Part shown: in pieces, positions 1 to 7,913 of the stretch | Position numbering within the stretch: the stretch's first letter is position 1 | Layout of the letters: the number at the start of each line of letters is the position of its first letter | Assembly (NCBI RefSeq): GCF_016892765.1 | Contig: NZ_JAFEMD010000001.1 | Coordinates: 1-64,000 of the forward strand | Reading direction: 5' to 3' | Length of the DNA stretch: 64,000 nt | Source: Microvirga arvi | Lineage (GTDB): Bacteria > Pseudomonadota > Alphaproteobacteria > Rhizobiales > Beijerinckiaceae | The notes under the pieces: generated by a model | What the model was told of the DNA's origin: nothing | The model's database searches: none | What the model saw: only the letters and a program-made list of their open reading frames with translations | Position numbers and translations under genes: made by a program

Positions 1-15
1 AACGAAACGCTTCAT
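1..15 (-). CDS. 5' end of a gene running off the left edge
   Basis: An ATG on the minus strand at 15 is preceded by a good Shine-Dalgarno (GGAGGTC, seven to nine bases upstream) and gives M-K-R-F-V before the window ends. Only five codons are visible, so no product can be named. The call rests on the ribosome-binding site and on the absence of any other gene use for this stretch. Confidence 0.4.
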
Positions 16-160
16 CGCGACCTCCGCTGATCCGCATCAGCTTAGCCGATGAACACGTTTCCACACAGGCTGGACCCTGAGGGGACAATAGCGCGTGTCG
101 TGTTAGATAGTTTAAGACCGCAAACCGTCGGGTTAGAGCTTCCGGGAGCGGCAGGCTGCG

Positions 161-781
161 TTACTCGAGATGCGGTATTCTTGCGCGAGCCTCAGCCAGC
201 AGATCCCCTCGGCTCTTCTGCCAGTAGACGCGGCCGCGGCGTAGGAAAAGGTGGTGGATGAGGCGACCCCCACGTGCCTCGACACGCCTTGCGAACGCAT
301 CGATCTCCGTTTGCTCGAACCGGCTGTTGCCGGTCGTGACGAGCACGATTTCCTTGCCCGTAAGGTCAGTCTGCTCGACGTAAGACCAAAGCGGCGTCGC
401 CGGACGGAACATCCAGGTCGGTGACACCAGAAAGAGACGGCGAACCGAAACGAGATCGATGGGTTCAACCTCGATACGCGGCAGCTCTCCCGCGTTCGCA
501 TCAGAGACGGCCTTTCCCTGACCCGAGAAGTCTAGAGGATAGTCTGCCGAGATGCGAGCGATCGGCGCATTGAACGAGCGCGCGACCTCCCGGGCGACGG
601 CCTCGGAATGGCCGGAGCGTGAGTAGTAGGCCACCGCAGTCGCCCGGTTCGGCTCGCCCACCGGCGCGTAGGCCTCGCTCGCGACGTAGGTCCGGTCCTT
701 CACCGCCATCAAGGCGAAGGCGGCGATCCCAAGGACTGCCATGGTCAGGGCCAGGAGCAGTATGGATTTCCTGGTGCTCAC
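161..781 (-). CDS. membrane-anchored flavodoxin-like protein
   Basis: 206 residues. An N-terminal hydrophobic segment (about residues 7-27) is followed by a flavodoxin-type fold. The loop YYSRSGHSE (residues 52-60) matches the FMN-phosphate-binding loop of the flavodoxin family, and a later SPTWMF stretch fits the second flavin loop. By family knowledge it would bind FMN and pass electrons or act as a quinone or flavin reductase. The anchor puts the domain at the membrane, though I cannot assign the side with certainty. It lies 59 bp behind the short-chain dehydrogenase on the same strand, so the two are probably one operon controlled by the divergent LysR gene. Its substrate is unknown. Confidence 0.75.
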   Translation of the reverse strand: MSTRKSILLLALTMAVLGIAAFALMAVKDRTYVASEAYAPVGEPNRATAVAYYSRSGHSEAVAREVARSFNAPIARISADYPLDFSGQGKAVSDANAGELPRIEVEPIDLVSVRRLFLVSPTWMFRPATPLWSYVEQTDLTGKEIVLVTTGNSRFEQTEIDAFARRVEARGGRLIHHLFLRRGRVYWQKSRGDLLAEARARIPHLE

Positions 782-840
782 GTCAGTCCCCCATGCGTAT
801 TCGGGCTTCGGGTCAGCCGAAGATACGGGTCAGACGACCG

Positions 841-1680
841 CTAGGCGTCGTCGAAAGCCAGCGAAGCCGACAGCGCGCGATGCGCATCGATCTGCCCCTG
901 GATCGCTGTCAGGTTGGCCTCGACACCCGCCATGGCATCGGCCCCCGCCACGAAGCGCAGAGGAAGCTCTCCCGAGTCCGACAGGGTCACCAGTGCAGCG
1001 GCCAGCTTGGCCGGGTCACCGCCCTGCTGGCCGTTCATGCCCTTCCAGGCCGCAATCGTCTGCGCCGTGCGGCCGGCATAATCCTCGATCGAAAGCTCCG
1101 GCCATATCGTCGAAGCACCCTCCACCAAGAGTTCGGTGCGGAAGAACCCCGGCTCGACCGACATCGTGGCGATGCCATAGGGCGCCACGTCGAAGCGCAG
1201 CGACTCCATCCAGCCTTCGAGCGCGAACTTCGATGCCGCGTAGGCGATCACGAATTCCTGCCCGATCAGGCCCGCGGTCGACGTGATTGTGATCACCTGA
1301 CCGCTGCGCTGCTTCCGCAAGACTGGAAGGATGGCGCGGGTCACGTTCAGCGGCCCGAAGAAGTTCGTCTCCATTTGTGCCCGGAACTGTCTGGCGCTGA
1401 TCTCTTCGAAGTATCCGGCATGGAAGTTGCCCGCATTGTTCACGAGAACGTCGATGCGGCCGAACCGATCGACCGCGGCCTTCGCGGCGGTGAGCGCGGC
1501 CTCCGGGTCGGTGATATCCAGGGCGACGGTCAGCAGGTTGTCGTGCGCGCCTACGGCCTGGAGCACCCGGTCCGCATTGCGTCCGGTCGCCACGACAGAG
1601 TGTCCTGCGGCCAAGGCCTTCCGGGCGATATCGATGCCCAGCCCCCGGCTGGCACCTGTGATGAACCAGACCTTGCTCAT
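841..1680 (-). CDS. short-chain dehydrogenase/reductase
   Basis: 279 residues, a normal length for a classical SDR. The cofactor motif TGASRGLG (residues 8-15), an NNAG motif and a YAASK catalytic pair (Tyr-x-x-x-Lys) are all present, so an active NAD(P)-dependent oxidoreductase is expected. The substrate cannot be read from sequence. It is divergent from a LysR gene, with a 94-bp gap holding a 48-bp site that recurs upstream of the hydrolase at 2846. The flavodoxin-like gene follows 59 bp downstream. The arrangement suggests an inducible detoxification operon for a reactive carbonyl or quinone; that is inference. Confidence 0.85.
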   Translation of the reverse strand: MSKVWFITGASRGLGIDIARKALAAGHSVVATGRNADRVLQAVGAHDNLLTVALDITDPEAALTAAKAAVDRFGRIDVLVNNAGNFHAGYFEEISARQFRAQMETNFFGPLNVTRAILPVLRKQRSGQVITITSTAGLIGQEFVIAYAASKFALEGWMESLRFDVAPYGIATMSVEPGFFRTELLVEGASTIWPELSIEDYAGRTAQTIAAWKGMNGQQGGDPAKLAAALVTLSDSGELPLRFVAGADAMAGVEANLTAIQGQIDAHRALSASLAFDDA

Positions 1681-1729
1681 GTCAGTCTCCCATTTCCGAG
1701 CCCTGCATCTACCGCGTCCGGGAATCCGC

Positions 1730-1777
1730 GATTAGATGGTATTATCTGCATGGACTTAGAAAACGGATTTCTGAATG
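1730..1777 (-). promoter_or_regulatory. 48-bp LysR-type site, copy 1 (upstream of SDR)
   Basis: Read on the minus strand this site shares 37 of 48 positions with 2716-2763. The conserved blocks are CATTCAGAAA, TTCTAAG, CCATGC, ATAC and CTAATC at identical spacings. It ends 50 bp before the SDR start codon and also overlaps the proposed ATG of the divergent LysR gene. That is the expected position for a LysR activator site that also represses its own gene. Confidence 0.75.
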
Positions 1778-2668
1778 CGCCGGGACAACGTGAACGATCT
1801 CACGGCCTTCATCGCGGTCGCCCGCGAGCAGAGCTTCACCAAGGCGGCGGCGCAGCTTGGGGTATCCCAGTCCGCGCTCAGCTACACGATCCGGACGCTG
1901 GAGGCCCGCCTGGGGCTGCGCCTCCTCACCCGCACGACCCGGAGCGTTTCCCTGACGGAGGCCGGCGAGCGCTTGCTTCGCACCATCGGGCCCCACTTCG
2001 ACGAGATCGAGAGCGAGATCGCCGCCCTCAGCGAAATGCGCGACAAGCCCGCCGGGACGATCCGCATCACCACCGTCGAGCACGCCGCCGAGACCATTCT
2101 CTGGCCGACCCTTGCCCCTCTCCTGGCCGAGTATCCCGACATCAACGTCGAGATCATCAGTGATTACGGTCTCAAGGACATCGTCGCAGACCGCTACGAC
2201 GCAGGCGTGCGGCTGGGCGAGCAGGTCGACAAGGACATGATCTCCCTGCGGATCAGCGCCGACCTGCGCATGGCGGTGGTGGGCGCTCCCTCCTATTTCG
2301 AAGGCCGTGCCAAACCTGACGTCCCGCAGGACCTGCTCGAGCACAGTTGCATCAAGCTCCGCTTGCCGACCCACGGTGCATTCTATGCCTGGGAGTTCCA
2401 GAAGGACGGTCAGGAGCTCAAGGTGCGGATCCAGGGACGGACCGCCTTCAACAACGTCGGGATGATGCGCCAGGCCGCGCTCGGCGGCTTTGGACTGGCT
2501 TACCTTCCCGAGGATCAGGTGGACACGGCGATCGGAGAGGGGAAGCTGATCCGGGTGCTTTCGGACTGGTGCCCGCCGCGCCCTGCGTACCACCTCTACT
2601 ATCCCAGCCGCCGGCAGCACTCGCCGGCCTTCGCGCTCGTGATCGAGGCGCTTCGCTATCGCGGATAG
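1775..2668 (+). CDS. LysR-family transcriptional regulator
   Basis: 297 residues. The N-terminal winged helix-turn-helix (about residues 6-65; FTKAAAQLGVSQSALSYTIR contains the recognition helix) is followed by a periplasmic-binding-like effector domain, as in typical LysR proteins. It is divergent from the SDR/flavodoxin pair and upstream of a hydrolase with a matching operator, so it most likely controls both. The ATG at 1775 has no clear Shine-Dalgarno and lies inside the operator. A GTG at 1790 is an alternative start. The effector is unknown. Confidence 0.88.
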   Translation: MRRDNVNDLTAFIAVAREQSFTKAAAQLGVSQSALSYTIRTLEARLGLRLLTRTTRSVSLTEAGERLLRTIGPHFDEIESEIAALSEMRDKPAGTIRITTVEHAAETILWPTLAPLLAEYPDINVEIISDYGLKDIVADRYDAGVRLGEQVDKDMISLRISADLRMAVVGAPSYFEGRAKPDVPQDLLEHSCIKLRLPTHGAFYAWEFQKDGQELKVRIQGRTAFNNVGMMRQAALGGFGLAYLPEDQVDTAIGEGKLIRVLSDWCPPRPAYHLYYPSRRQHSPAFALVIEALRYRG

Positions 2669-2715
2669 GCGCATCTGCCCTCGAGAGGAATGGTCCCTCC
2701 GACCGGATCGCCTCC

Positions 2716-2763
2716 CATTCAGAAAACAGCCTTCTAAGCCCATGCTAATCATACGGGCTAATC
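2716..2763 (+). promoter_or_regulatory. 48-bp LysR-type site, copy 2 (upstream of hydrolase)
   Basis: This is the second copy of the site described at 1730-1777, in the same orientation relative to its downstream gene and ending 83 bp before the hydrolase ATG. Blocks CATTCAGAAA, TTCTAAG, CCATGC, ATAC and CTAATC match exactly, while the bases between them differ. That pattern is expected of selected protein contacts rather than a recent duplication. Confidence 0.75.
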
Positions 2764-2845
2764 TCTGAATGTCCGAGCGACTAGCTTTGGTTGGTCACAG
2801 GCGCACTGGCGGCTGGGCCTCACCGAAGCATGAAGGGACGACACC

Positions 2846-3898
2846 ATGAGCAAGATCACTGGGCTGAGCCGCCGCCAAATCCTCCTGAGCAGTTCCATCG
2901 TCTCCGTCGGCTTTCTGCTGGCTGGGGCCGCCTCCGCCGCCCTAGTTTCCGCACCTCAGAGCGCCGTCATCAGCGCGCAGGCTGGAGACGTCACCGTCAG
3001 CAATGTGGAGTTCAAGAAGAACGACATCACCTTGGCCGGGAACGTCTACTATCCCAAGGGTTTCAATCGGAGCCAGAAGTACGCGGCCATCGTGGTTGTC
3101 CATCCCGGTGGTGGCGTCAAGGAGCAGACGGCCGGGCTCTACGCACGGAAACTGGCTGAGGAAGGCTTCGTCACCCTGGCCTTCGACTCGGCGCATCAGG
3201 GCGCCAGCGGCGGCTTGCCCCGCTTCGTCGATGATCCGATGAGGCGCGTCGGGGACATCTACAGCGCCGTCGACTACCTGGTCTCGCTACCCTACGTGGA
3301 TGCGGAGCGCATCGGTGCCCTTGGTGTCTGCGCCGGGAGCGGCACGACCGTGAAGGCGGCCATGACTGAGCGCCGCATCAAGGCGCTCGGGACGGTAAGC
3401 GCGGTCGACGTCGGTGCGGCCACTCGCAAGGGATGGGATGGCAAGGCGCCGGAATCCGCTCTGATCGAGACGCTCGAGGCCGTTGCCAAGCAGCGCTCAG
3501 TCGAGGCTGCGGGAGCCGCGCCGGTCTACGTGAACTACGTTCCCAAGATCGGTGACACGACAGCCCCGCGCGACCTCCAGGAAGCCGCCGACTACTATCT
3601 GACGCCGCGCGGCCAGCACCCCAACTCGACCAACCAGATGCTGATGACCAGCATCAGCACCCTGGCGTCGTTCACCGGGTTCGAGGGGGCTGACACCTTC
3701 CTGACGCAGCCGCTCCTGATGGTCACCGGGAGCGAGGCAGGCTCGCTGTGGCACAGCCAAGAACTTCACGCCAAGGCCGCCTCGAAGGCCAAGGAACTCT
3801 TCATCGTCGACGGTGCCACGCATATGGATCTCTACGATGGCGACGGTTCGTCCGTCGCAGCCCGGAAGCTGGCACCCTTCTTCAAGAGCAACCTCTAG
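2846..3898 (+). CDS. exported alpha/beta hydrolase, dienelactone-hydrolase type
   Basis: 350 residues. The N-terminus has a twin-arginine-like signal (SRRQILL, then a hydrophobic stretch to an AASAA-type cleavage site near residue 32), so the enzyme is probably folded before export to the periplasm. The nucleophile elbow reads GVCAGSG, placing a cysteine (about residue 162) where many relatives have serine; Cys is usual in dienelactone hydrolases and their kin. A C-terminal THMDLYDG supplies the candidate catalytic histidine. A LysR-type site lies 83 bp upstream. The substrate is unknown; an ester or lactone is likely. Confidence 0.8.
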   Translation: MSKITGLSRRQILLSSSIVSVGFLLAGAASAALVSAPQSAVISAQAGDVTVSNVEFKKNDITLAGNVYYPKGFNRSQKYAAIVVVHPGGGVKEQTAGLYARKLAEEGFVTLAFDSAHQGASGGLPRFVDDPMRRVGDIYSAVDYLVSLPYVDAERIGALGVCAGSGTTVKAAMTERRIKALGTVSAVDVGAATRKGWDGKAPESALIETLEAVAKQRSVEAAGAAPVYVNYVPKIGDTTAPRDLQEAADYYLTPRGQHPNSTNQMLMTSISTLASFTGFEGADTFLTQPLLMVTGSEAGSLWHSQELHAKAASKAKELFIVDGATHMDLYDGDGSSVAARKLAPFFKSNL

Positions 3899-3948
3899 TC
3901 CCCGCTGCTCCGAACGGAAGCCCTAGCCGGCCTCGACGGAGGTCGGCC

Positions 3949-4488
3949 ATGGCAATCGCTCACCGTTTCCCGCGCAAGGCTCAAGCCTTGCGGCTGCCAC
4001 AGAGGCTCCTCATGATCCCCATGCTCCGGATCTTTCCACTCGCGATCACGCTTGCCCTGCTGACCCTGTTGACGTTGGGAGCGAAGGTTCAGGCTCAAAC
4101 CAATCGGGTCAGGTTTCCAGCCAACTTCGACCAGATGGTGATGTACGGCGACTACAGGCGCGGCACCGGCTGAGAGCTGGCCTATGCCCTCAGAGAAACC
4201 ATCGATATCGCGAAGGCCGGCCAGCCATTGCCACCAGGCACTCGGCTTGTGCTGGAGATTTACGACAACGGCGCCCTGACTGGCTACTTCGTCATGGAAA
4301 AGGGTATCGATTGAGGCCTCGACTTTGCCGCCGAGCAGCGCACCGGCGACTGGCACTTCCAGCAGTTCGGCACCGACAAACAGGTTCGGCGGACTGCCAT
4401 CGCCACACGCTGCCAATCCTGCCATCAGTCTCAGGCTGCGAACGACTACATGTTCACGATCGACAGGATGCGGGCCTACATCCCGTGA
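3949..4488 (+). pseudogene. cytochrome P460-family protein, broken by two in-frame TGA codons
   Basis: The ATG at 3949 has an ideal ribosome site (GGAGG, spacing 6), followed by a long hydrophobic leader ending near AQA. One continuous frame then runs to 4488, interrupted by TGA at 4171-4173 and 4312-4314. The conceptual product has P460 features: FPANFDQMV near the mature start, AKAGQPLPPGT in the middle and a CQSCH haem site (codons from 4411). Both TGA codons fall where relatives have tryptophan (after RRGTG and after EKGID). TGG is used for Trp elsewhere in the window, so this reads as decay by TGG-to-TGA changes. The frame is otherwise intact, which suggests recent loss. Confidence 0.7.
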
Positions 4489-5142
4489 GACCCTTGTTCC
4501 TGTTCCGCCTGTTTCTCGATTTCATGGCAGCCTGTTTGTTGCTGGCTGCTCTCGCCTATGACTGGCTCGGCAATGTAGCCCATGAGGTCATCGGCACGGT
4601 GATGTTCCTGCTGCTGATCGCTCACGGTATCTTTAATCGCCGATGGTACGGCACGATTGTGAAGGGCTGGCGCGAGCCTCGTAGGGCTGTTTCCAAGACG
4701 ATCACTCTTTCCCTTCTGATGACCATGCTGGCTCTCGTCGTGACCAGCGTGATCATCTTCCAAGCGGTCTTCAGCTTCCTGCCTTTGACGAGCACCCCGA
4801 CCTCGCGCCAGATCCATACCTTGGTGGCTTACCTGGTCCTGCTCGCCGTCGGGGCGCATCTTGGGCTGCATTGGTCGATGATCATGGGTAACGTGCGCAG
4901 ATGGTCCGGTGTTACGGGCAGCAGCAAACCTCGCACCTTTGTTTTACGTGCCGCGGCCGCAGTGATCGCTGCTTACGGAATTCACAGTCTGAATGTCCTG
5001 AATGTCGGGTCGAGGCTGTTCATGCGGATGACGTTGGAATTCTGAGACTTCGACACCAGCCTTCTTCCTGCATCACGTCGCCATCGTGGGACTGTGCGCA
5101 CTGCTTTCGTACTGCCTCGTCAAGTTGCTTCCCAAGGCATAG
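4485..5142 (+). pseudogene. DUF4405 membrane protein, C-terminus broken
   Basis: A GTG at 4485 overlaps the stop of the P460 pseudogene (GTGA), indicating former translational coupling. The product has several membrane segments (FLFRLFLDFMAACLLLAALA, then others) with conserved histidines (AHEVIG, LIAHG, HTLVAYL, LGLHWSMI), typical of the DUF4405/cytochrome b561-like family. The frame stops at TGA 5043-5045, again where a Trp would fit (after LEF). The expected C-terminal helix (FFLHHVAIVGLCALLSYC) continues in the +1 frame to a TAG at 5140. So there is one Trp-to-stop change plus a frameshift. With the P460 gene it probably formed a small membrane redox pair that is now lost. Confidence 0.6.
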
Positions 5143-5143
5143 T

Positions 5144-5450
5144 CGAACCTCGGTGCGGGGCTGGAAACGTCTCTTAATGGCACATTTCGGACTTTGGCCA
5201 ATATTCCGCTATCGAGTGGTACGCAGTCATTGGTCCAATCGATCACACCCGCACCTGCCTCTTACGCCACTACCGAACTGGGTAGTTTTAGGGCAGAGAA
5301 AAGGAGCAAAATTGGAGCCCTGAAGGCCTCATTCGACTCCGAATAAGGACGCCTCAAAGAATAGTTATCCCGGAATTGTCTAAAGAATACCGCGACTTGC
5401 CAATATTGGCCCTGGGGACAAAAATTATGTAATATCAGAGACTTAGATAA
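5144..5450. other. gene-free stretch before tRNA-Ser
   Basis: About 300 bp that become more AT-rich towards 5430. I see no open frame with a ribosome site and no clear repeat. It may include the 3' trailer of the tRNA, which is transcribed leftwards. Confidence 0.5.
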
Positions 5451-5540
5451 TGGCGGAGGGAGCGGGATTCGAACCCGCGATACGGTTTCCCGTATACACA
5501 CTTTCCAGGCGTGCGCCTTCAACCACTCGGCCACCCCTCC
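5451..5540 (-). tRNA. tRNA-Ser (anticodon GGA)
   Basis: The reverse strand folds as a class II tRNA of 90 nt with an encoded CCA end. The acceptor arm GGAGGGG pairs with the CCCTCC at the 3' side, the D arm is GGCCGAGTGG, the anticodon loop CTGGAAA gives GGA (reads UCC and UCU), a long variable arm (ATACGG/CCGTAT) is present, and the T arm contains GGTTCGAATCC. The long variable arm is diagnostic for a serine tRNA. Confidence 0.97.
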
Positions 5541-5690
5541 AGCATGAGCCTTGTGCGGCTCAAGAACCCTGGCCTGCCGATGGGGGCAGGCTGGTCAGGT
5601 TCTTCCGCTTGCGTCTGCGGAGCGCCCGTGTATCGCCAAACCAGGGCAAATAGCAAGACCGAACTTGTGACAAATCATACGGAATCGTCT

Positions 5691-5720
5691 TTGCCATTGC
5701 GACAAAAGGTACTAGATAAT
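5691..5720 (+). promoter_or_regulatory. possible sigma-70 promoter of the 106-aa membrane protein
   Basis: TTGCCA (5691) and a TAGATAAT-containing -10 region (5713-5720) are spaced 16 bp apart, 30 bp upstream of the ATG at 5750 in an AT-rich patch. This is a pattern match only. Confidence 0.35.
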
Positions 5721-5749
5721 TCCCCCTCTGTTTGTAGAGGGGCCCTCCC

Positions 5750-6070
5750 GTGAAGTTCCTAGCGCGTACCCTTGGCCTCCTGCTGATCGCAGCGGGATTT
5801 GTTGGACTTGTGATCGATGGAACACGGTCCATCGTCAACAATGCTGTTTCGTTCGCATCGGTCGGAAAAGTGAGCGGCACCATTTTCCCCGGCGGCATGG
5901 CCGGACTCGAGGGAAGCATCGCGCAGCGCGGCTATCCCTGGCTGTGGGATCCGATCGCAACTTACGTTCTCCAGTTGCCCGCCTCGGTGACCGGGTTCAT
6001 CATCGGGGCCTTCCTGCTGTGGCTGGGCCAGAAGCCCCTGGAGCCCATCGGCTATCTGGCAGGCCGCTGA
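5750..6070 (+). CDS. small conserved membrane protein of unknown function
   Basis: 106 residues with two predicted membrane helices (about residues 5-25 and 72-94) separated by a Gly-rich soluble loop. I recognise it only as a conserved type seen in Rhizobiales. It stands alone between tRNA-Ser and msrA, with its own candidate promoter. No catalytic residues are apparent. Confidence 0.7.
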   Translation: MKFLARTLGLLLIAAGFVGLVIDGTRSIVNNAVSFASVGKVSGTIFPGGMAGLEGSIAQRGYPWLWDPIATYVLQLPASVTGFIIGAFLLWLGQKPLEPIGYLAGR

Positions 6071-6152
6071 GCCTTCACGGCAAGGTGACAAGCCGCCCCT
6101 CCCGCAGGAACGGGGCCGTGACTACATAAGCGGGATCACGCGAGGGATCCCC

Positions 6153-6812
6153 ATGTTCAGCTTCCGCAAACGTCTCGACCTGCCGACCGCCGCCGAGGCC
6201 CTTCCCGGAAGGGCTGCCCCCATTCCCACGGCCGAACGGCACTTCATCAACGGCCGCCCGTTGCAGCCGCCTTATCCTGATGGCATGGAAAAAGCCTTGT
6301 TCGGCCTCGGCTGCTTCTGGGGCGCCGAGCGCAAGTTCTGGCAGATGGGCGAGGGCATCTGGATCACCGCGGCCGGCTATGCGGCCGGCATCACGCCGAA
6401 CCCGACCTACGAGGAGGTCTGCTCCGGCCTCACGGGCCACAACGAGGTCGTGCTGGTGGTCTTCGATCCGAAGGTGATCCCCTTTGAGGCCCTGCTGAAG
6501 ACGTTCTGGGAGAACCACGACCCGACGCAGGGGATGCGCCAGGGCAACGATGCCGGCACTCAGTACCGCTCCGGGATCTACGTGTTTGACGAGGAGCAGC
6601 GCAGGGCTGCCGAAGCGTCGAAGGCTGCCTATGCCCAGGCGCTCGCTTCCAAAGGCTACGGGCCGATCACGACCGAGATCCTGGATGCAGGACCGTTCTA
6701 CTTCGCTGAGGATTACCACCAGCAATACCTAGCCAAGAATCCGAACGGCTATTGCGGCCTTGGCGGCACCGGCGTGTCCTGCGCCATCGGCGTCGGCGTG
6801 GCGGCGGAATAA
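6153..6812 (+). CDS. msrA: peptide methionine-S-sulfoxide reductase MsrA
   Basis: 219 residues. The catalytic motif GCFWG (Cys at about residue 54) is followed by the family signatures GYAGG-like [15 protein letters not shown] and DPTQ, and Cys-containing C-terminal residues ([12 protein letters not shown]) can serve as resolving cysteines. It reduces Met-(S)-sulfoxide in proteins using thioredoxin. The roughly 50-residue N-terminal extension before the catalytic cysteine is common in rhizobial MsrA and is not a clear signal peptide. It is monocistronic and convergent with mepA. Confidence 0.95.
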   Translation: MFSFRKRLDLPTAAEALPGRAAPIPTAERHFINGRPLQPPYPDGMEKALFGLGCFWGAERKFWQMGEGIWITAAGYAAGITPNPTYEEVCSGLTGHNEVVLVVFDPKVIPFEALLKTFWENHDPTQGMRQGNDAGTQYRSGIYVFDEEQRRAAEASKAAYAQALASKGYGPITTEILDAGPFYFAEDYHQQYLAKNPNGYCGLGGTGVSCAIGVGVAAE

Positions 6813-6840
6813 GCCCAGCATCGCTCACAACCGTCTGACA

Positions 6841-6877
6841 GCGGCTCGCATGCACAGCCATGCGGGCCGCTTCTGCT
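6841..6877 (+). terminator. possible terminator after msrA
   Basis: Inverted arms GCGGC-CGCATG and CATGCG-CCGC around a CACAGC loop are followed by CTTCTGCTT, between the convergent msrA and mepA genes. The U-tract is weak. Confidence 0.4.
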
Positions 6878-6893
6878 TGGGTATCCAGACTGC

Positions 6894-7805
6894 TCAGGGC
6901 GCTTCGAGAACGCCGCGGCACTCGGCCGGCAACTGCGCCATGGTCAGCGGCGGGCGGGGCTTGCCGGGCTTCGGATGCAGCATCTGCGGCGTGAACCAGG
7001 CCGCGAGCTCCGATCCGCAGCCGTCGCCGCCTGGGGGAGGGTCCTGATCCGAGCAGGTCGCATCATTCGCAGGGCAGGCGAGGCGGATGTGGAAATGATA
7101 GTTGTGGCCCCATGTCGGCCGCACCTTGCTCAGCCAGCTGCGATCCGCTCCGGACTCGCGGCAAAGCGCTTTCTTGATTGCCGGATTCACGAAGATGCGC
7201 GCCACGCTCCTCTCCTGCGCGGCAGCGCGGATGAGGGCGGTGTGCCCGGGCGTCCACCGTGCGGGATCGATGTCGAGCCAGTCGTCGCGCACCATGTTGG
7301 TGGCCGACATCTCCTCCCGCTCGGCCCGCGACAGGCGTCGGTTGGGCATGGGGGTCAGCCAGATGTCCGCATCCAGGCCGATCTGGTGCGAGGCGTGGCC
7401 CGTGATCATGGGCCCGCCGCGCGGCTGCGAGATGTCGCCCACAAGAAGCCCCGGCCAGCCATTGATGGAAGGAAGCTGCGTTGCGAAACGCTGCAGGAAG
7501 CCGATCAGCTGAGGGTGGCCCCAGTTGCGGTTGCGCGACAGGCGCATGACCTGCCAGTTCTCGCCATCGACCGGGATCGCCGCCGCCCCTGAAACGCAGC
7601 CGCGGGCATAGCCGCCGATGGAGCGCGAGCGACGATCGGCCGGAGTGGCGCGGCGTCCGAACAGCTCCTTCGCGGCCAGCTTCGGATCGTTCGGATTGGC
7701 GAGCGGCGGCAGTGGCTTCGGGTCGAGAGTGCCTTTGTCCTGAGCGGCGGCAGAGCCGCTGACGACCAGGGCGAGGATGATGGCGAGGGATCGAATCGGA
7801 TTCAT
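6894..7805 (-). CDS. mepA: penicillin-insensitive murein endopeptidase MepA
   Basis: 303 residues with a cleavable Sec signal (about residues 1-21, ending SAAAQ). The M74 metallopeptidase residues are visible: GHASHQIGLDADIW supplies His and Asp zinc ligands, and HNYHFHIRL supplies the last histidine pair. Several cysteines near the C-terminus could form the disulfides known for this family. The periplasmic enzyme cleaves the D-Ala-mDap cross-links of peptidoglycan. It is monocistronic. Confidence 0.93.
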   Translation of the reverse strand: MNPIRSLAIILALVVSGSAAAQDKGTLDPKPLPPLANPNDPKLAAKELFGRRATPADRRSRSIGGYARGCVSGAAAIPVDGENWQVMRLSRNRNWGHPQLIGFLQRFATQLPSINGWPGLLVGDISQPRGGPMITGHASHQIGLDADIWLTPMPNRRLSRAEREEMSATNMVRDDWLDIDPARWTPGHTALIRAAAQERSVARIFVNPAIKKALCRESGADRSWLSKVRPTWGHNYHFHIRLACPANDATCSDQDPPPGGDGCGSELAAWFTPQMLHPKPGKPRPPLTMAQLPAECRGVLEAP

Positions 7806-7870
7806 GCGGAGAGGCTAACCTGCATCCTTCCGCTGTGAAACGTGTCGGCCACAGCCATCTTGTCGCTCTC

Positions 7871-7900
7871 AAAAAGAAGGGCCGGGGGTGCGCCCCGGCC
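7871..7900 (-). terminator. rho-independent terminator of the SDR gene at 7914
   Basis: On the minus strand the stem GGCCGGGG/CCCCGGCC with a 5-nt loop is followed by CTTCTTTTTGAG, 14 bp after the stop codon. Confidence 0.8.
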
Positions 7901-7913
7901 TTGCGTGATCAAG

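Noticed and set aside
619..2163. 514-codon plus-strand frame across the SDR and into lysR
   Set aside because: It crosses two supported genes in wrong frames and its product is Arg/Pro-rich and non-homologous in appearance.
3949..5142. Genome-wide UGA-as-tryptophan recoding
   Set aside because: Tryptophan is encoded by TGG and TGA terminates many sound genes here, for example lepA, rph and the rsmI/yraN junction. Local gene decay explains the pattern.
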